DNA from: Opitutia bacterium | GTDB lineage: Bacteria > Verrucomicrobiota > Verrucomicrobiia > Opitutales > Opitutaceae | Assembly: GCA_947453695.1 (NCBI GenBank) | Contig: CANGHW010000004.1 | Location: 44,290 to 108,289, forward strand | Direction: 5' to 3' | DNA length: 64,000 nucleotides | In this document: positions 26,057 through 36,043 of the stretch, in pieces | How the letters are laid out: every line of letters starts with the position of its first letter | Position numbering within the stretch: position 1 is the first letter of the stretch | Notes under the pieces: generated by a model | What the model was told of the DNA's origin: nothing | Database searches by the model: none | Seen by the model: the letters and a program-made list of their open reading frames with translations, nothing else | Position numbers and translations under genes: made by a program

Positions 26057-28389
26057 GGTGCAGTATTCGTCACGTGATCTTTTCACCCAACACCTACCCT
26101 GGCATCGTCCGGATCGCCGCGACGTTTCTTGTGACTGCGGTCCTTGGCTTCAGCCAAGCCGCCTCGACCCCAACCGGCACGTCGGTGACCGACCGTGCCA
26201 TCCGACTCCAGGAGTTCGAAGTGACTGAGCCGCGCACTTCGGCCCAAAGTATGGCGCCGACCGAGGCGCGTCTCGAGGCGACGCAGCCCGAGTCGATTAT
26301 CAATCTCCAGACGATCCAGAACAGCATCGCCCCCACCGCCGACTACGCGATGATCGCGGCCCTGTCGCCGAGTGTGACCAATTTTTCGACGAACGGTCCG
26401 GGCCTCAACGAATCGAAGCCCACGCTCCGCGGGTTCAATGATGGAAGCTATAACGTGACGATCGACGGCATCCCGTTCGGCGACGGCAACGATTTCAATC
26501 ACCACACCACGAGCTATTTTCCGGCAAAGCTGCTCGGCCGGGTAACGGTCGACCGCGGTCCCGGCACGGCGAGCACGATCGGCATGGCGACGTTTGGCGG
26601 CACGATCGCGATGGAGACCAAGGATCCGCGCGACGTCGCTTCGTTTGTCCCCACGCTCAGCTACGGCAGCTGGAAGACCCGCCTCGCTCACTTCGAGGCC
26701 AACACCGGCATCATGCCGAAAACCAATGGAGGCTCCTTGATCGCGAGCTACCAATACATGGATTCGGACGGCTACAAGACCTTCGGCACGCTGCGCCGAA
26801 ATACCTATTTCTTCAAATATCTGCAGCCGATCGGCCGCAGTTCGACGCTCTCGTTCATGGGTGAATACAATAACATCAAGTTCAACAACCCGAACGCCTC
26901 GCCACTCACCGGTCTGCAGATTCAGACGCTCGGCCGCAATTTCGGCCAGGTGGCCGATCCCCTCGACCGCAACGGCAACTACTACGGCACCAACTATCAG
27001 GCTAAGTCCACGGATACCGCGTTCATCGCCCTCGACAGCGATCTCGGCGGCGGCTGGAAGTTGAATGACAAGGCCTACACGTTCTCCTACAGCAACAACA
27101 GCCATGAGTCCCCGGCGAACAATGGCGGCGCAACCATCGTGGCGGGCAAGGTCGTGGCGGGCACGGATCTGGCCGGTCGTTTCAAGGTCAACTTCGTCCG
27201 CGCCATCGGCAACACGCTGGCCGTGTCCCGGACCGACGACGTCGGCACCTTTAAGACCGGCGTATGGTATGACTACCAGTTCGGGCCCCGCTACCAATAC
27301 GCCCTCGACTACAATGTCGCCAATGCGCAGCGCCTCGGGATGGTCGCCATGCCGGCCGGCTACCTCGACCCCCTCGCACCCAGCACGAAGGGCGGCTACG
27401 TCTACAATATGCATTTCTACACGCGCACCTTCGAGCCCTACGTCGAATACGCGTGGCGTCCGGTGCAGGGGCTGACGTTCACGCCCGGCGTGAAATACAT
27501 GTCCGTCCAACGCAAGATCGACGCCCCGATCAATCAGACCGCGAATCTCCTGCCGGCCTACTACACCGAAACCTATTCGAAGGCCCTGCCGGTTGTTCTG
27601 GCGAACTATCGGCTCGCTCCGCAGTGGTCGGCCTACGGCCAGTTTGCTCAAGGCTTCCTGACCCCGCCGCTGGCGTTTTTCCAAGAGGATCACCCCGAAA
27701 ACAACGTGGTGAAGCCCCAGACCACGACCAACTACCAGCTCGGCACGGTCTACAAGACGAACCGTTTCAATGCCGACTTCGCCGGCTACTTCATCCGGTC
27801 GCACAATCTGCCGGTCTCGGTGGTAAATCCGAACCAGACTGGAATCATCAATCAGAACGACAAGGTTACGTTTACCGCCAAGGGGGCTTACTACTACGGC
27901 GTCGAAGCGCAGGGCACGTATTACGTGGGCAGTGGCCTGAGCGGTTTTGCCAACGCCTCCCGCAACTACGGCACGTATGAAAGCTCCAAGCGCCGGATCG
28001 ATGGCATTCCGCAGAGCACGGCGGGTTACGGTTTCATTTACGACCACGCCGGATTCTTCACGTCACTCATGTCGAAATACAGTGGTCCCTACACCACCTA
28101 TACGGCGTCCGCGGCCAGTCCCGATCTTCCGCTGCCCGCCGGCACGCTGTCTATCGTGCAAGGTGGCTACACCATGTATGACCTTTCGCTCGGCTATGGG
28201 GCCAAGCTGCGTCGGGGAGCGTTTCTCAAGAGCTTCAAGGCTCGGTTGCAGATCAACAACTTGTTTGATCGCGATGTGATCCTCCTGAAGTCCGCTAAGG
28301 CGACCGCCGGAGCGCTCAATAAGCTCACTAGCACTTACAACCCGCTCGTCACCCGCGGTTATTTCCTGACGGTGGCGACTGAGTTCTAA
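26029..28389 (+). CDS. TonB-dependent receptor (start 26029, 26038 or GTG 26074)
   Basis: Plug domain (LRGFNDGSYNVTIDGIPFGDGNDFNHH...VTVDRGPGTASTIGMATFGGTIAMETK), beta-barrel, terminal aromatic F. Confidence 0.9.
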   Translation: MSVMKLSKSRCSIRHVIFSPNTYPGIVRIAATFLVTAVLGFSQAASTPTGTSVTDRAIRLQEFEVTEPRTSAQSMAPTEARLEATQPESIINLQTIQNSIAPTADYAMIAALSPSVTNFSTNGPGLNESKPTLRGFNDGSYNVTIDGIPFGDGNDFNHHTTSYFPAKLLGRVTVDRGPGTASTIGMATFGGTIAMETKDPRDVASFVPTLSYGSWKTRLAHFEANTGIMPKTNGGSLIASYQYMDSDGYKTFGTLRRNTYFFKYLQPIGRSSTLSFMGEYNNIKFNNPNASPLTGLQIQTLGRNFGQVADPLDRNGNYYGTNYQAKSTDTAFIALDSDLGGGWKLNDKAYTFSYSNNSHESPANNGGATIVAGKVVAGTDLAGRFKVNFVRAIGNTLAVSRTDDVGTFKTGVWYDYQFGPRYQYALDYNVANAQRLGMVAMPAGYLDPLAPSTKGGYVYNMHFYTRTFEPYVEYAWRPVQGLTFTPGVKYMSVQRKIDAPINQTANLLPAYYTETYSKALPVVLANYRLAPQWSAYGQFAQGFLTPPLAFFQEDHPENNVVKPQTTTNYQLGTVYKTNRFNADFAGYFIRSHNLPVSVVNPNQTGIINQNDKVTFTAKGAYYYGVEAQGTYYVGSGLSGFANASRNYGTYESSKRRIDGIPQSTAGYGFIYDHAGFFTSLMSKYSGPYTTYTASAASPDLPLPAGTLSIVQGGYTMYDLSLGYGAKLRRGAFLKSFKARLQINNLFDRDVILLKSAKATAGALNKLTSTYNPLVTRGYFLTVATEF

Positions 28390-28426
28390 TTGAGAAGATT
28401 CGAACTGGCAGAGTAGCCGGAGAGCA

Positions 28427-28480
28427 GGCGGGTGAGTCCCTTCGACTTAAGCGAAGGGATCCTCACCCGCCACTTTTTTA
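28427..28480 (+). terminator. Rho-independent terminator after the TonB-dependent receptor gene
   Basis: GGCGGGTGAG t CCCTTCG acttaag CGAAGGG at CCTCACCCGCC followed by TTTTTTA. Confidence 0.88.
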
Positions 28481-28597
28481 GACGCTGAGGAGGTGCCGGC
28501 TGAAATGGGTGAACAATCGTTCAGGGGCGCGCGCACAGCGCCCCTTGGGCCACGCCGGGACTCATTCACACGCAGCGTGCGCTGGAAGTGTTCTCTA

Positions 28598-29428
28598 CTA
28601 CGCGGCGCCGACCGAGACTTCGCCGGCGGCCACCTCGGCGATCGCTTCGTCGTGGTTCGAGTCGGCGGTGAGGGGGAATTCGCGCACGAAGTCGGCGAAG
28701 TCGACCAATTCGAAACGACCGTCGTAGTGCTCTACAATGGCGGTGAGCGACTCGACCCAGTCGCCGCTGTTGAGGTAGTGGACATCGCCCATCTGCTTGT
28801 CGGCGGCGGTATGGATATGGCCGCACATCACGCCGGCGCAGCCGCGGGCGCGGGCGAGTTCGGTGATGTGGGCCTCGAAGTCTCCCACGTGGCTCACCGC
28901 CTGTTTGACGCGGGCTTTGATGGCCTTGCTGAGCGACCAATACTCCTTGCCACGCCAGGCGCGCCACAGGTTGTAGGCACGATTGAGTTTGAGCAGTAAC
29001 TGGTAACCCCAATCGCCCAGATGGGCGAGCCAGACGAAGTTTTTGGTGATCGTGTCGAACACATCGCCGTGGAGGACGAGGTAGCGGCCGCGTGGGGTCT
29101 CGTGGATGTAGTCTTCGACGATGCGGAGATTCTCGAAGTCGAGCGGGAGAAAACTCGCGAGGATGTCGTCGTGGTTACCACGGAGGTAGATGACCTCGGT
29201 GTCACGCTTCTCGAGTTTCTTGAGGACGATACGGATGAAGCGGGTGTGGGCCTTGGTCCACTGGCCGGAGCGGGTGAGCTGCCAGCCGTCGATAATATCG
29301 CCGTTAAGGATGAGTTTTTCCGAGCGGGTATGACGGAGAAAATGGTTCACCTCGTGAGCCTTGCTCTCGGCGGTGCCGAGGTGAACGTCCGAGAGAATGA
29401 CCGTGCGCACACGGAGAAGTTTTTTCAT
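28598..29428 (-). CDS. Metallophosphoesterase, PlcP/LpxH-like (UDP-2,3-diacylglucosamine diphosphatase-type annotation)
   Basis: ILSDVHLGT, LNGDIIDGW, LRGNHDD, VLHGDVFD, CGHIHTA motifs; LGDWGYQLLLKLNRAYNLWR...YWSLSKAIKARVKQAVSHVGDFE. Confidence 0.87.
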   Translation of the reverse strand: MKKLLRVRTVILSDVHLGTAESKAHEVNHFLRHTRSEKLILNGDIIDGWQLTRSGQWTKAHTRFIRIVLKKLEKRDTEVIYLRGNHDDILASFLPLDFENLRIVEDYIHETPRGRYLVLHGDVFDTITKNFVWLAHLGDWGYQLLLKLNRAYNLWRAWRGKEYWSLSKAIKARVKQAVSHVGDFEAHITELARARGCAGVMCGHIHTAADKQMGDVHYLNSGDWVESLTAIVEHYDGRFELVDFADFVREFPLTADSNHDEAIAEVAAGEVSVGAA

Positions 29429-30375
29429 GGCGTCGAAAACGCGAAACCGGCGGGAGCTAGGTCGTGGGCTTGGGCGACCGCACGGGTGGCGGCGGGCACG
29501 AGGAGATGAAGGCTACGCGGATGAACGGCGATCTCGAGCGTCGCCGGCAGGTGGTGCGTCTCGCCGTCGGTGTGAATCAGGCCGGGTGAGGACCGCTCGA
29601 TCTGGAAATGTGCGCCGCTCAGGCGGCGCACGTGACTGCTGCGGTCGAACCGGCCGAGGAAGAGTCGGGCGGCGAGGCCGACGGAACCGAGGACTCCGAC
29701 CGGCTGCACCGCGATGAGGTCGAGCAGGCCATCGTCGACGCGGGCGCCGGGTGCGATACGGGCGTTGTTGCCGTATTGGTCGGAGTTGGCGATCGCGACG
29801 AGGAGGATGTCGAGTGTCTGGCGCTGCCCGTGGCTGACGATCGTGACGCGCTCGGGGCGCAGTTCGCGCAGGGCGGCCACGGCGGTGCGGGCGTAGGCGG
29901 GGAGGCCGCGGCGGGTGAGGGTGTTGAAACGCAGGCTGACATCGGCGTCCAGCCCGAGCCCCATGGCATTGAAAAACGGGCGGCCGTTGACCGAGCCGGT
30001 ATCGAGGGCGGCGACGCGCGTGGGCGGGCCGGAATGAGCAATGAGTGCCAGGGCAGCAGGCAAGGAAGTCGGCAGGCCGAGGTGAAGAGCGAGACCGTTG
30101 CCGGAGCCGCAGGGGACGAGCGCGAGCGCCGTCGGCGTGTGCAGGAGGGCTTGGGCTACCTCGTTCATCGTGCCATCGCCACCGACCGCCACGACTTGGG
30201 CGCAGCCCGCCAGCGCGGAGGTGCGGGCGAGGGCGGTGGCGTGGCCGGGACCTTCGGTGAGAACGAGGTCGGCGTCGAGTGAGTGGGCGGAGATAAACCG
30301 GCGCAGATCGGCGGCGAGCGTGGGCCGGCGACGATTGCGACCGGAGGTGGGATTAAGAATGAAGCGGATCTTCAT
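29425..30375 (-). CDS. Diacylglycerol kinase family lipid kinase
   Basis: FILNPTSGRNR, VAVGGDGTMNEVAQAL, PCGSGNGLALHLGLP motifs. Confidence 0.88.
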   Translation of the reverse strand: MKIRFILNPTSGRNRRRPTLAADLRRFISAHSLDADLVLTEGPGHATALARTSALAGCAQVVAVGGDGTMNEVAQALLHTPTALALVPCGSGNGLALHLGLPTSLPAALALIAHSGPPTRVAALDTGSVNGRPFFNAMGLGLDADVSLRFNTLTRRGLPAYARTAVAALRELRPERVTIVSHGQRQTLDILLVAIANSDQYGNNARIAPGARVDDGLLDLIAVQPVGVLGSVGLAARLFLGRFDRSSHVRRLSGAHFQIERSSPGLIHTDGETHHLPATLEIAVHPRSLHLLVPAATRAVAQAHDLAPAGFAFSTP

Positions 30376-31568
30376 GCGCTGGCTGGAGTGGGCGTGGGAC
30401 CGCGGAACGGCACGGGAACGGGCTCGCTCTCGGTTTCGGTCTCAGCGCTGGTGGCGACGAGGGTGGCGGGGCGCAGCAAGTGTTCGGCGATCGTGCGGGC
30501 GGCGGTCGGGCGTGCCAGCTGGTCGAGGGCGCGCCTCCACGTCTGCCAGACGGCCCCGCGGGCGTCGAAGGCGCGACACAGCGTGTCGATGACGGCAGAG
30601 GGCGTCTCGGCGAGTGCGCCGACATCGTGGCGGCGGAGTAACTCGTAGTTGCCCTCCTCCTGGCCGGGCACGACCTGATTGACGATCATCGGGCAGCGGG
30701 CGGCGATGGCCTCCTGAGTGGTGGCGCCACCGGCTTTCGAAACGACGACGTGATGCGTCATCAACAGGCGCGGAATCTCCTGGGTCCAGCCGAGCACCGT
30801 GGCCGGGCGCGTGCGGCCCGCGGCGAGTGCGGCGAGTTTACGCTGGAGCCGTTCATCGCGGCCGACGGCGATGGTGATTTCCCAGCCGGTCTCGGCCAGG
30901 AGCCGGCGGGCGGTTTCCTCGGCGTGACGGGTGCCGGAGTTGATGATGTAGAGAACGCGCGGGGCGCCACCGGTCGCGAGGTCAGGTGGCGCGAAGTCCG
31001 CAGCATGGTCGCTGAAGAAACTCGTGACGGGGAACCCCGTGGTGTGCAGCCGATCCGCGGCGATCCCGGCCCGGCGCAGGACCGCGGTGGAATCGGGGTT
31101 GGGGAGAAACCAGCCGGCGCACGGGACGCGCCACCAGAGGGAATTGATGCTGATCGAATCCGTGACGACGTAGTAATGCGCCGGCAGCACGCGGCCGCGG
31201 CGGGCGAGCTCGGCGAGAAAGTAAGCGTAGACCGGATAGGTGCTGCAGAGCACGGCCGGGCGCTCGCGGGCGATGATCGCGTCGACCACGCGCAGCTCGC
31301 GCTGGAGCAGCCACAGTGCCGCCGGAAAGGGCGACGAACGATCCAACCAGGCATAGAAGGCACTCCAGAGTCGCGGCGTGCGATTGATGAGGCCGACGTA
31401 GAAACGGCGCGCGTGGATATTGAGGCGCGGGGAGGCGAGGGCGAAGGCGTCGACCAGCAGGGCAGTGCCAGGGCCGTGGCGTTCGTCGCACGCGGCGGCG
31501 AGCGCGCGGGCGGCGGCGTTGTGGCCCTCGCCGAAGCCGGCGGTGAAGATGAGAATACGGGTGCTCAT
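30372..31568 (-). CDS. Glycosyltransferase, MGDG synthase-like (GT28-type)
   Basis: MSTRILIFTAGFGEGHNAAARAL; VVVSKAGGATTQEAIAARCPMIVNQVVPGQEEGNYELL. Internal ATG at 31568, overlapping the GT4 stop. Confidence 0.85.
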   Translation of the reverse strand: MSTRILIFTAGFGEGHNAAARALAAACDERHGPGTALLVDAFALASPRLNIHARRFYVGLINRTPRLWSAFYAWLDRSSPFPAALWLLQRELRVVDAIIARERPAVLCSTYPVYAYFLAELARRGRVLPAHYYVVTDSISINSLWWRVPCAGWFLPNPDSTAVLRRAGIAADRLHTTGFPVTSFFSDHAADFAPPDLATGGAPRVLYIINSGTRHAEETARRLLAETGWEITIAVGRDERLQRKLAALAAGRTRPATVLGWTQEIPRLLMTHHVVVSKAGGATTQEAIAARCPMIVNQVVPGQEEGNYELLRRHDVGALAETPSAVIDTLCRAFDARGAVWQTWRRALDQLARPTAARTIAEHLLRPATLVATSAETETESEPVPVPFRGPTPTPASA

Positions 31569-32725
31569 GCGACGGCAGGCTCGAGGGTGGCGACCGGAGT
31601 GCCGGCGACGGTGGCGAGGTCGGCCTCGAAGCGGGCGATCACGTGTTCCCACGATTGAGGTTCGACGGCGCTGCGCGCCGATTGGCGAAGGTGGGCGCGC
31701 AACGTAGTGTCGGTGGCGAGGCGGGTGGCGGCGTTGAGCAAGAGGTCCGAGCGGTCGGTGGGCACGGCCAGACCATTGTGGCCGTGCTGGATGAACTGGC
31801 GGGCGGCGGCGTAGTCGAAGCCGGCGACGGCCAGCCCGCTGGCGAGCGCCTCGGTGAGGACGTTGCCGAAAGTCTCGGTGAGGCTCGCGTGAATATAGAT
31901 GTCGGCCGAGGCGTAGTGGCGGGCGAGGTCGTCGCGGGAGACGAAACCGGTGAAAACGAAATCGGGTTGAGCTCGCTGGAGCTGGGCGCGCAGCGGGCCG
32001 TCGCCGACGAGAACGAAGCGACAGCGCGGATTGGCGGCGCGCATGGCGGAGAAAATCTCGAAGAGCAGCGGGTAGTTTTTCTCCGGGGCCATCCGACCGG
32101 CGTGGAGCACGACGGGATTTTCCGGAGTGGCATTCCACTTGAGCCGGAGATCCCCGGAACGGCGGGCGGGGTGAAACTGCCACGTGTCGACGCCGCGGGA
32201 CAGGACGGAAACATTCAGGAAGCCGAGAGCAGAGAGGTCGGCGCACAGGCTTTCTGTGGGGGCAAACGTGCGGGCGGTGCGATTGTGCACGCGGCGCAGC
32301 CACCAGAGCACGGCACGATGCAGGGAGGCGTAACCGTAGTGGGTGGTGTAGGCGTGGAAATTGGTATGAAAGCTCGATGTGACCGGAATGCCGAGCGCGC
32401 GAGCCGCCGTGATTGCGGAGGCGCCGAGCGGGCCTTCCGTGGCGACGTGGACGAGATCGGGGCGATCGGCGCGCCAGCGTCGGCGCAGAGCGGAGCCGGC
32501 CGGGAGTCCGAAGCGGAGCAGCGGGTAGCCGGGGACGGGTAGGCCGGGCAAGGGCACCTCGACGAACTCGGGGTGGGTAGCGTCGCCCGGCAGGTCGGCG
32601 CGACGGGGCCGATAAATTGTGACGGTATGGCCGCGGCGGCCGAGTTCACGGGCAATGACGCCAAACGTCATCGCGACCCCATTGATCTCCGGCGGGAAGG
32701 TTTCGGTGACGAGGGCGAGTTTCAC
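31565..32725 (-). CDS. Glycosyltransferase family 4 protein
   Basis: MKLALVTETFPPEINGVAMTFGVIARELGRRGHTVTIYRP; LHAGRMAPEKNYPLLFEIF; HASLTETFGNVLTEALASGLAVAGFD. Confidence 0.93.
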   Translation of the reverse strand: MKLALVTETFPPEINGVAMTFGVIARELGRRGHTVTIYRPRRADLPGDATHPEFVEVPLPGLPVPGYPLLRFGLPAGSALRRRWRADRPDLVHVATEGPLGASAITAARALGIPVTSSFHTNFHAYTTHYGYASLHRAVLWWLRRVHNRTARTFAPTESLCADLSALGFLNVSVLSRGVDTWQFHPARRSGDLRLKWNATPENPVVLHAGRMAPEKNYPLLFEIFSAMRAANPRCRFVLVGDGPLRAQLQRAQPDFVFTGFVSRDDLARHYASADIYIHASLTETFGNVLTEALASGLAVAGFDYAAARQFIQHGHNGLAVPTDRSDLLLNAATRLATDTTLRAHLRQSARSAVEPQSWEHVIARFEADLATVAGTPVATLEPAVA

Positions 32726-32877
32726 GAGGTAAGGTGGCGATGGCGTGGAGCGGGAAGGAGGGCGGCAGTGGTGCGTTGGCCGGAAGCATGGGCGAGGTGC
32801 GTGTCGAATACGTGGCGGCCGCGTTACGTTTGCGGGAAATTGCCGGTCGCGGCCGGGAGTGGGTCCGGACCGGAGCG

Positions 32878-32918
32878 AAAAAAATGCCGGTCCCCGCGCA
32901 ATGAACGCAGAGACCGGC
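32878..32918 (-). terminator. Probable rho-independent terminator downstream of the TonB receptor at 32957
   Basis: GCCGGTC...GACCGGC with inner GCG/CGC and A7 on + strand. Confidence 0.65.
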
Positions 32919-32956
32919 GGAAGGAGGAGCGGGGCGGTAAGGCCGGGACCGACGAC

Positions 32957-35900
32957 TCAGAAGGAGCGGGTGAACTCGACTGACCACGTGCGGCCCGCGA
33001 GGAGATTCTGGCTCACGCCGGGGCTGTAACCGAAGCCGCCGGTGCCGATGGGCGGGGCCTTGTCCGTGAGATTGACGACGCCGACGTTCACGCGGGTATT
33101 GCGCAGCCACGGACTCTCGGTGCGGCCGAAGCGGTAGGCGACGGAGAGGTTGTAGCTGATGGTGGAGTCCGTGATGTAGCGGTAGACAAACGCGCCGGCG
33201 GTGAAGTGTTTGGCGATATAAGCGGGCTGACCGAGCGAGTCGTAGATGGCCGCGGTCGTAGAGGCGCCGGAATCCTGAGACGGGCCGACGTAGTAGGCGC
33301 CGAGGTTGGTCGTCCAGGACCCGCGTCGCCAGGTGAGGTTGGTCGTGCCGCGCCAACGGGAGGCGCCGTTGACGTTGAGGTCGTTGTTCTCGATCGCGGC
33401 CTGGTTGGCGGGGCGTTGGACCGAGCGGGATTTCACGAGGTAGGCCCATTCGGAGTTGAGCACGACGATGCCGAACGGAAGCTTCGGGAAGAGGTAGCGC
33501 ACGCCGAGGTCGACGCCTTCGTGATCGCTGGTGGCGAGGTTGATGAACGGTTGATTGACCGAGAACACCTTGCCAGCGATGCCCTGCTGGTTGTTGGGGT
33601 TGGCGGTGTTGTAGGGGACGAAGGCGGCGATGTCTTCCGGGGTAACCGCGTAGCGCACGACATCGGGGTCGCCCTTGTAGTTGGCGGTGCCGCTGCCGAG
33701 ATCGATGGCGGAGATAGGGCGGCCGGCGGCGAGCTGGGATTTTGTGTAAGCTTGGAGCAGCGCTACGTCGCTGGCGCGGATCTGCGCGGTGCTGCGCTGG
33801 CCGAGGAGGTTGGTGCGCTCGATGCGCCATTGATCGGCGGTGAGGCTCAGGCCTTTGATGCCGGGGACGTCGATTACGACGCCGTAGGTTTTGCCCTTGG
33901 ACTCGGAGGCCTTGAGGTTCGGGTTGCCGCCGAAATAGGTGCGCTGCACGTAGGCACCCTCGTTGGTGAGCGGGTTGCGATAGGTGTCGATGTCGCCGGC
34001 GCCGGCGGAGATTGACCAGCGTGGGCTGGTGAAGAGGGCGGCGAGGCTGGGGGCCATGAAGCCCTCGTTGTAGGAGCCGCGGAGCATGAGCCAGGAGAGC
34101 GGACGCCAGTTCACGCCGACCTTGGGCTTGGTGGTGTTGCCGAAATCGCTGTAGTTCTCGTGGCGGCCCGAGGCGGTGAGCTCGAGGGTGTTGATGAACG
34201 GCACGCGGCGCTCGGCACTGACGAGTGGCACCACGAACTCGGCGTAAAAGCTCGTGATGTTGCGATTGCCGATCACGTCGGGGCGCGGCGGGTGGAGGAG
34301 GTAGTCGTTGTCGGTAGTGTCGAGACCGGAGCTGGCGGGATTCTCACCGCTGAACGGAGGGCGGAGGTCGGCGAGTTTGTCTTTGCGATATTCGCCACCG
34401 AAGGACGACATGATGTCGCCGCCCCACCAGCGAAGCACGCGACCGGTGACGCGCAGATCGCCGCTGGCGATGGAGCTCGTGGCGTTGCGGGAATAAACGG
34501 AGGAGAACGAATTAACGACCGCGGCGGGATTGGTGTAGGGCTTGTCGGCGACAACGGCGCCGTTCAGCACCTTGAAGGTGTAGCCGAAGGGATTGTAGGC
34601 ATTAGCGTCGGTGCGCGCGAGGGCCTGCGTGAGGAAGCTTTCCCGGACATCGGGGTAGGCGTTGTCCTCGCCCTTCACGCGATTGTAGAAGCCGGAGGAT
34701 TCCCAGTTCCAGGTGTCGCCGAGTTTGCCTTTGAAGCCGGCGGCGATGCGAACGACGTCGGCTTTGGTGGAAATTTTTTCGACGCCGAGATCGGGCAGCG
34801 TAACAGAAACCAGACTCACTGTGCGTGGAGCGCCCGTGAGGCGGGCGGTGCCGTCGGCGTTGGCGGCGCCGGTCGCGCTGTAGAAGCGGGAACCGTAGGG
34901 GTTATAGGGATTGTCCACCGACATGACGGCTAGCTTGTCCGTCGTGGGCGCATTGAGTGCGAGCGGCTGGCGGACCATGGTGGAGTCGGCCTTGTAGTAG
35001 GAGAAGTCGGCGAAGGCGGTGACGGTTTTAGTCACGTCATACTCGGCGGAGAAGAACGAGTTCGCGCGAGCCATGCGAGGGGAGGCCATGCCGAACTCAT
35101 TGAGATCGAGATAGAATTCCGGATTGGCGGCGAAGGTCGGAGCGACCGTGGTAAGTGTGGGCGTGCCGGCGACGGGGCGGAAGTAGTTGCTGGCCGTGGC
35201 GGTGCCGAGGCGGAAGATCGGCCAGCGGCCGCGGGCGGTGCGGGCGTCGAAGGGGCCGCCGAGAGCGTTGAACGGGGCGGGCGCTTTCGCGGTGAGATTG
35301 GAGGTGCTGCTGAAGTCGCGGTCGCGGAGGAAAATCGCTTCTTTGTAGAGCGACTCGACGGTGCCGAAGAACCGGCCGCGGCGGCCGTCAAAGTTGGTGC
35401 CGAAAGTCAGGGCGACCTGCGTGCTCTGGCCGCCGCCGCCCTCGGTGAAACCTTGGCGAAGATTTACTTCGGTGCCGTTGAAGGAGCGCTTGAGAACGTA
35501 GTTGATGACGCCGCCGACGGCATCGGAGCCGTAAATGGCGGAAGCGCCGTCGCGCAGCACCTCGATGCGCTCGATGCCCTGCGTCGGGAGCTGGTTGACG
35601 TTCACGGCTTGGGAAAGGCCAGCGGTCATCGGGTTAATGGCCATGCGGCGACCGTTGACGAGAATGAGGGTGCCGGTGGCGCCGAGGTTGCGGAGATTGA
35701 TGTTGGCGTTGTCGCCACGAGCGCCGGAAGAGCCGAGGCGGGTTTCGTTTTCCGGGAGATTTACGACCGACGGGAGCGACGTTAGCATGTCGACCGGCAG
35801 GAGCGCCTGGCGGGCGATCATGGCGTCCTGGTCGATCACGGTGATCGGGACGACTTTCTCCATGTCGAGGCGCTGGATGTTGGAGCCGGTGACGACGAAA

Positions 35901-36043
35901 TTTTGCAGGGCAACGACGTCGGCGGGTGCGTTTGCCGAGGTGGGCTTTTCCGCCGCGGAGGCGGCGATAGATCCGAGGAGTATGGCCCCCATGTAGAGGA
36001 GCGGAGGGCGAGATGAGTGTGATGTGGGCGGCATAGTAGTCAT
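32957..36043 (-). CDS. TonB-dependent receptor
   Basis: Plug: VVTGSNIQRLDMEKVVPITVIDQDAMIARQ...LVNGRRMAINPM...GIERIEVLRDGASAIYGSDAVGGVINYVLK; barrel end VEFTRSF. Start at ATG 36043 preferred. Confidence 0.92.
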   Translation of the reverse strand: MTTMPPTSHSSRPPLLYMGAILLGSIAASAAEKPTSANAPADVVALQNFVVTGSNIQRLDMEKVVPITVIDQDAMIARQALLPVDMLTSLPSVVNLPENETRLGSSGARGDNANINLRNLGATGTLILVNGRRMAINPMTAGLSQAVNVNQLPTQGIERIEVLRDGASAIYGSDAVGGVINYVLKRSFNGTEVNLRQGFTEGGGGQSTQVALTFGTNFDGRRGRFFGTVESLYKEAIFLRDRDFSSTSNLTAKAPAPFNALGGPFDARTARGRWPIFRLGTATASNYFRPVAGTPTLTTVAPTFAANPEFYLDLNEFGMASPRMARANSFFSAEYDVTKTVTAFADFSYYKADSTMVRQPLALNAPTTDKLAVMSVDNPYNPYGSRFYSATGAANADGTARLTGAPRTVSLVSVTLPDLGVEKISTKADVVRIAAGFKGKLGDTWNWESSGFYNRVKGEDNAYPDVRESFLTQALARTDANAYNPFGYTFKVLNGAVVADKPYTNPAAVVNSFSSVYSRNATSSIASGDLRVTGRVLRWWGGDIMSSFGGEYRKDKLADLRPPFSGENPASSGLDTTDNDYLLHPPRPDVIGNRNITSFYAEFVVPLVSAERRVPFINTLELTASGRHENYSDFGNTTKPKVGVNWRPLSWLMLRGSYNEGFMAPSLAALFTSPRWSISAGAGDIDTYRNPLTNEGAYVQRTYFGGNPNLKASESKGKTYGVVIDVPGIKGLSLTADQWRIERTNLLGQRSTAQIRASDVALLQAYTKSQLAAGRPISAIDLGSGTANYKGDPDVVRYAVTPEDIAAFVPYNTANPNNQQGIAGKVFSVNQPFINLATSDHEGVDLGVRYLFPKLPFGIVVLNSEWAYLVKSRSVQRPANQAAIENNDLNVNGASRWRGTTNLTWRRGSWTTNLGAYYVGPSQDSGASTTAAIYDSLGQPAYIAKHFTAGAFVYRYITDSTISYNLSVAYRFGRTESPWLRNTRVNVGVVNLTDKAPPIGTGGFGYSPGVSQNLLAGRTWSVEFTRSF

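Noticed and set aside
26083-28047. 654-aa - strand ORF opposite the TonB receptor
   Set aside because: Antisense shadow ORF; receptor frame shows plug and barrel motifs and a following terminator.
32726-32956. Pho box upstream of the glycolipid/PlcP-like operon
   Set aside because: Scanned for tandem CTGTCAT-like half-sites at 11-bp spacing on the - strand and found none convincing; phosphate control of that operon remains inference.
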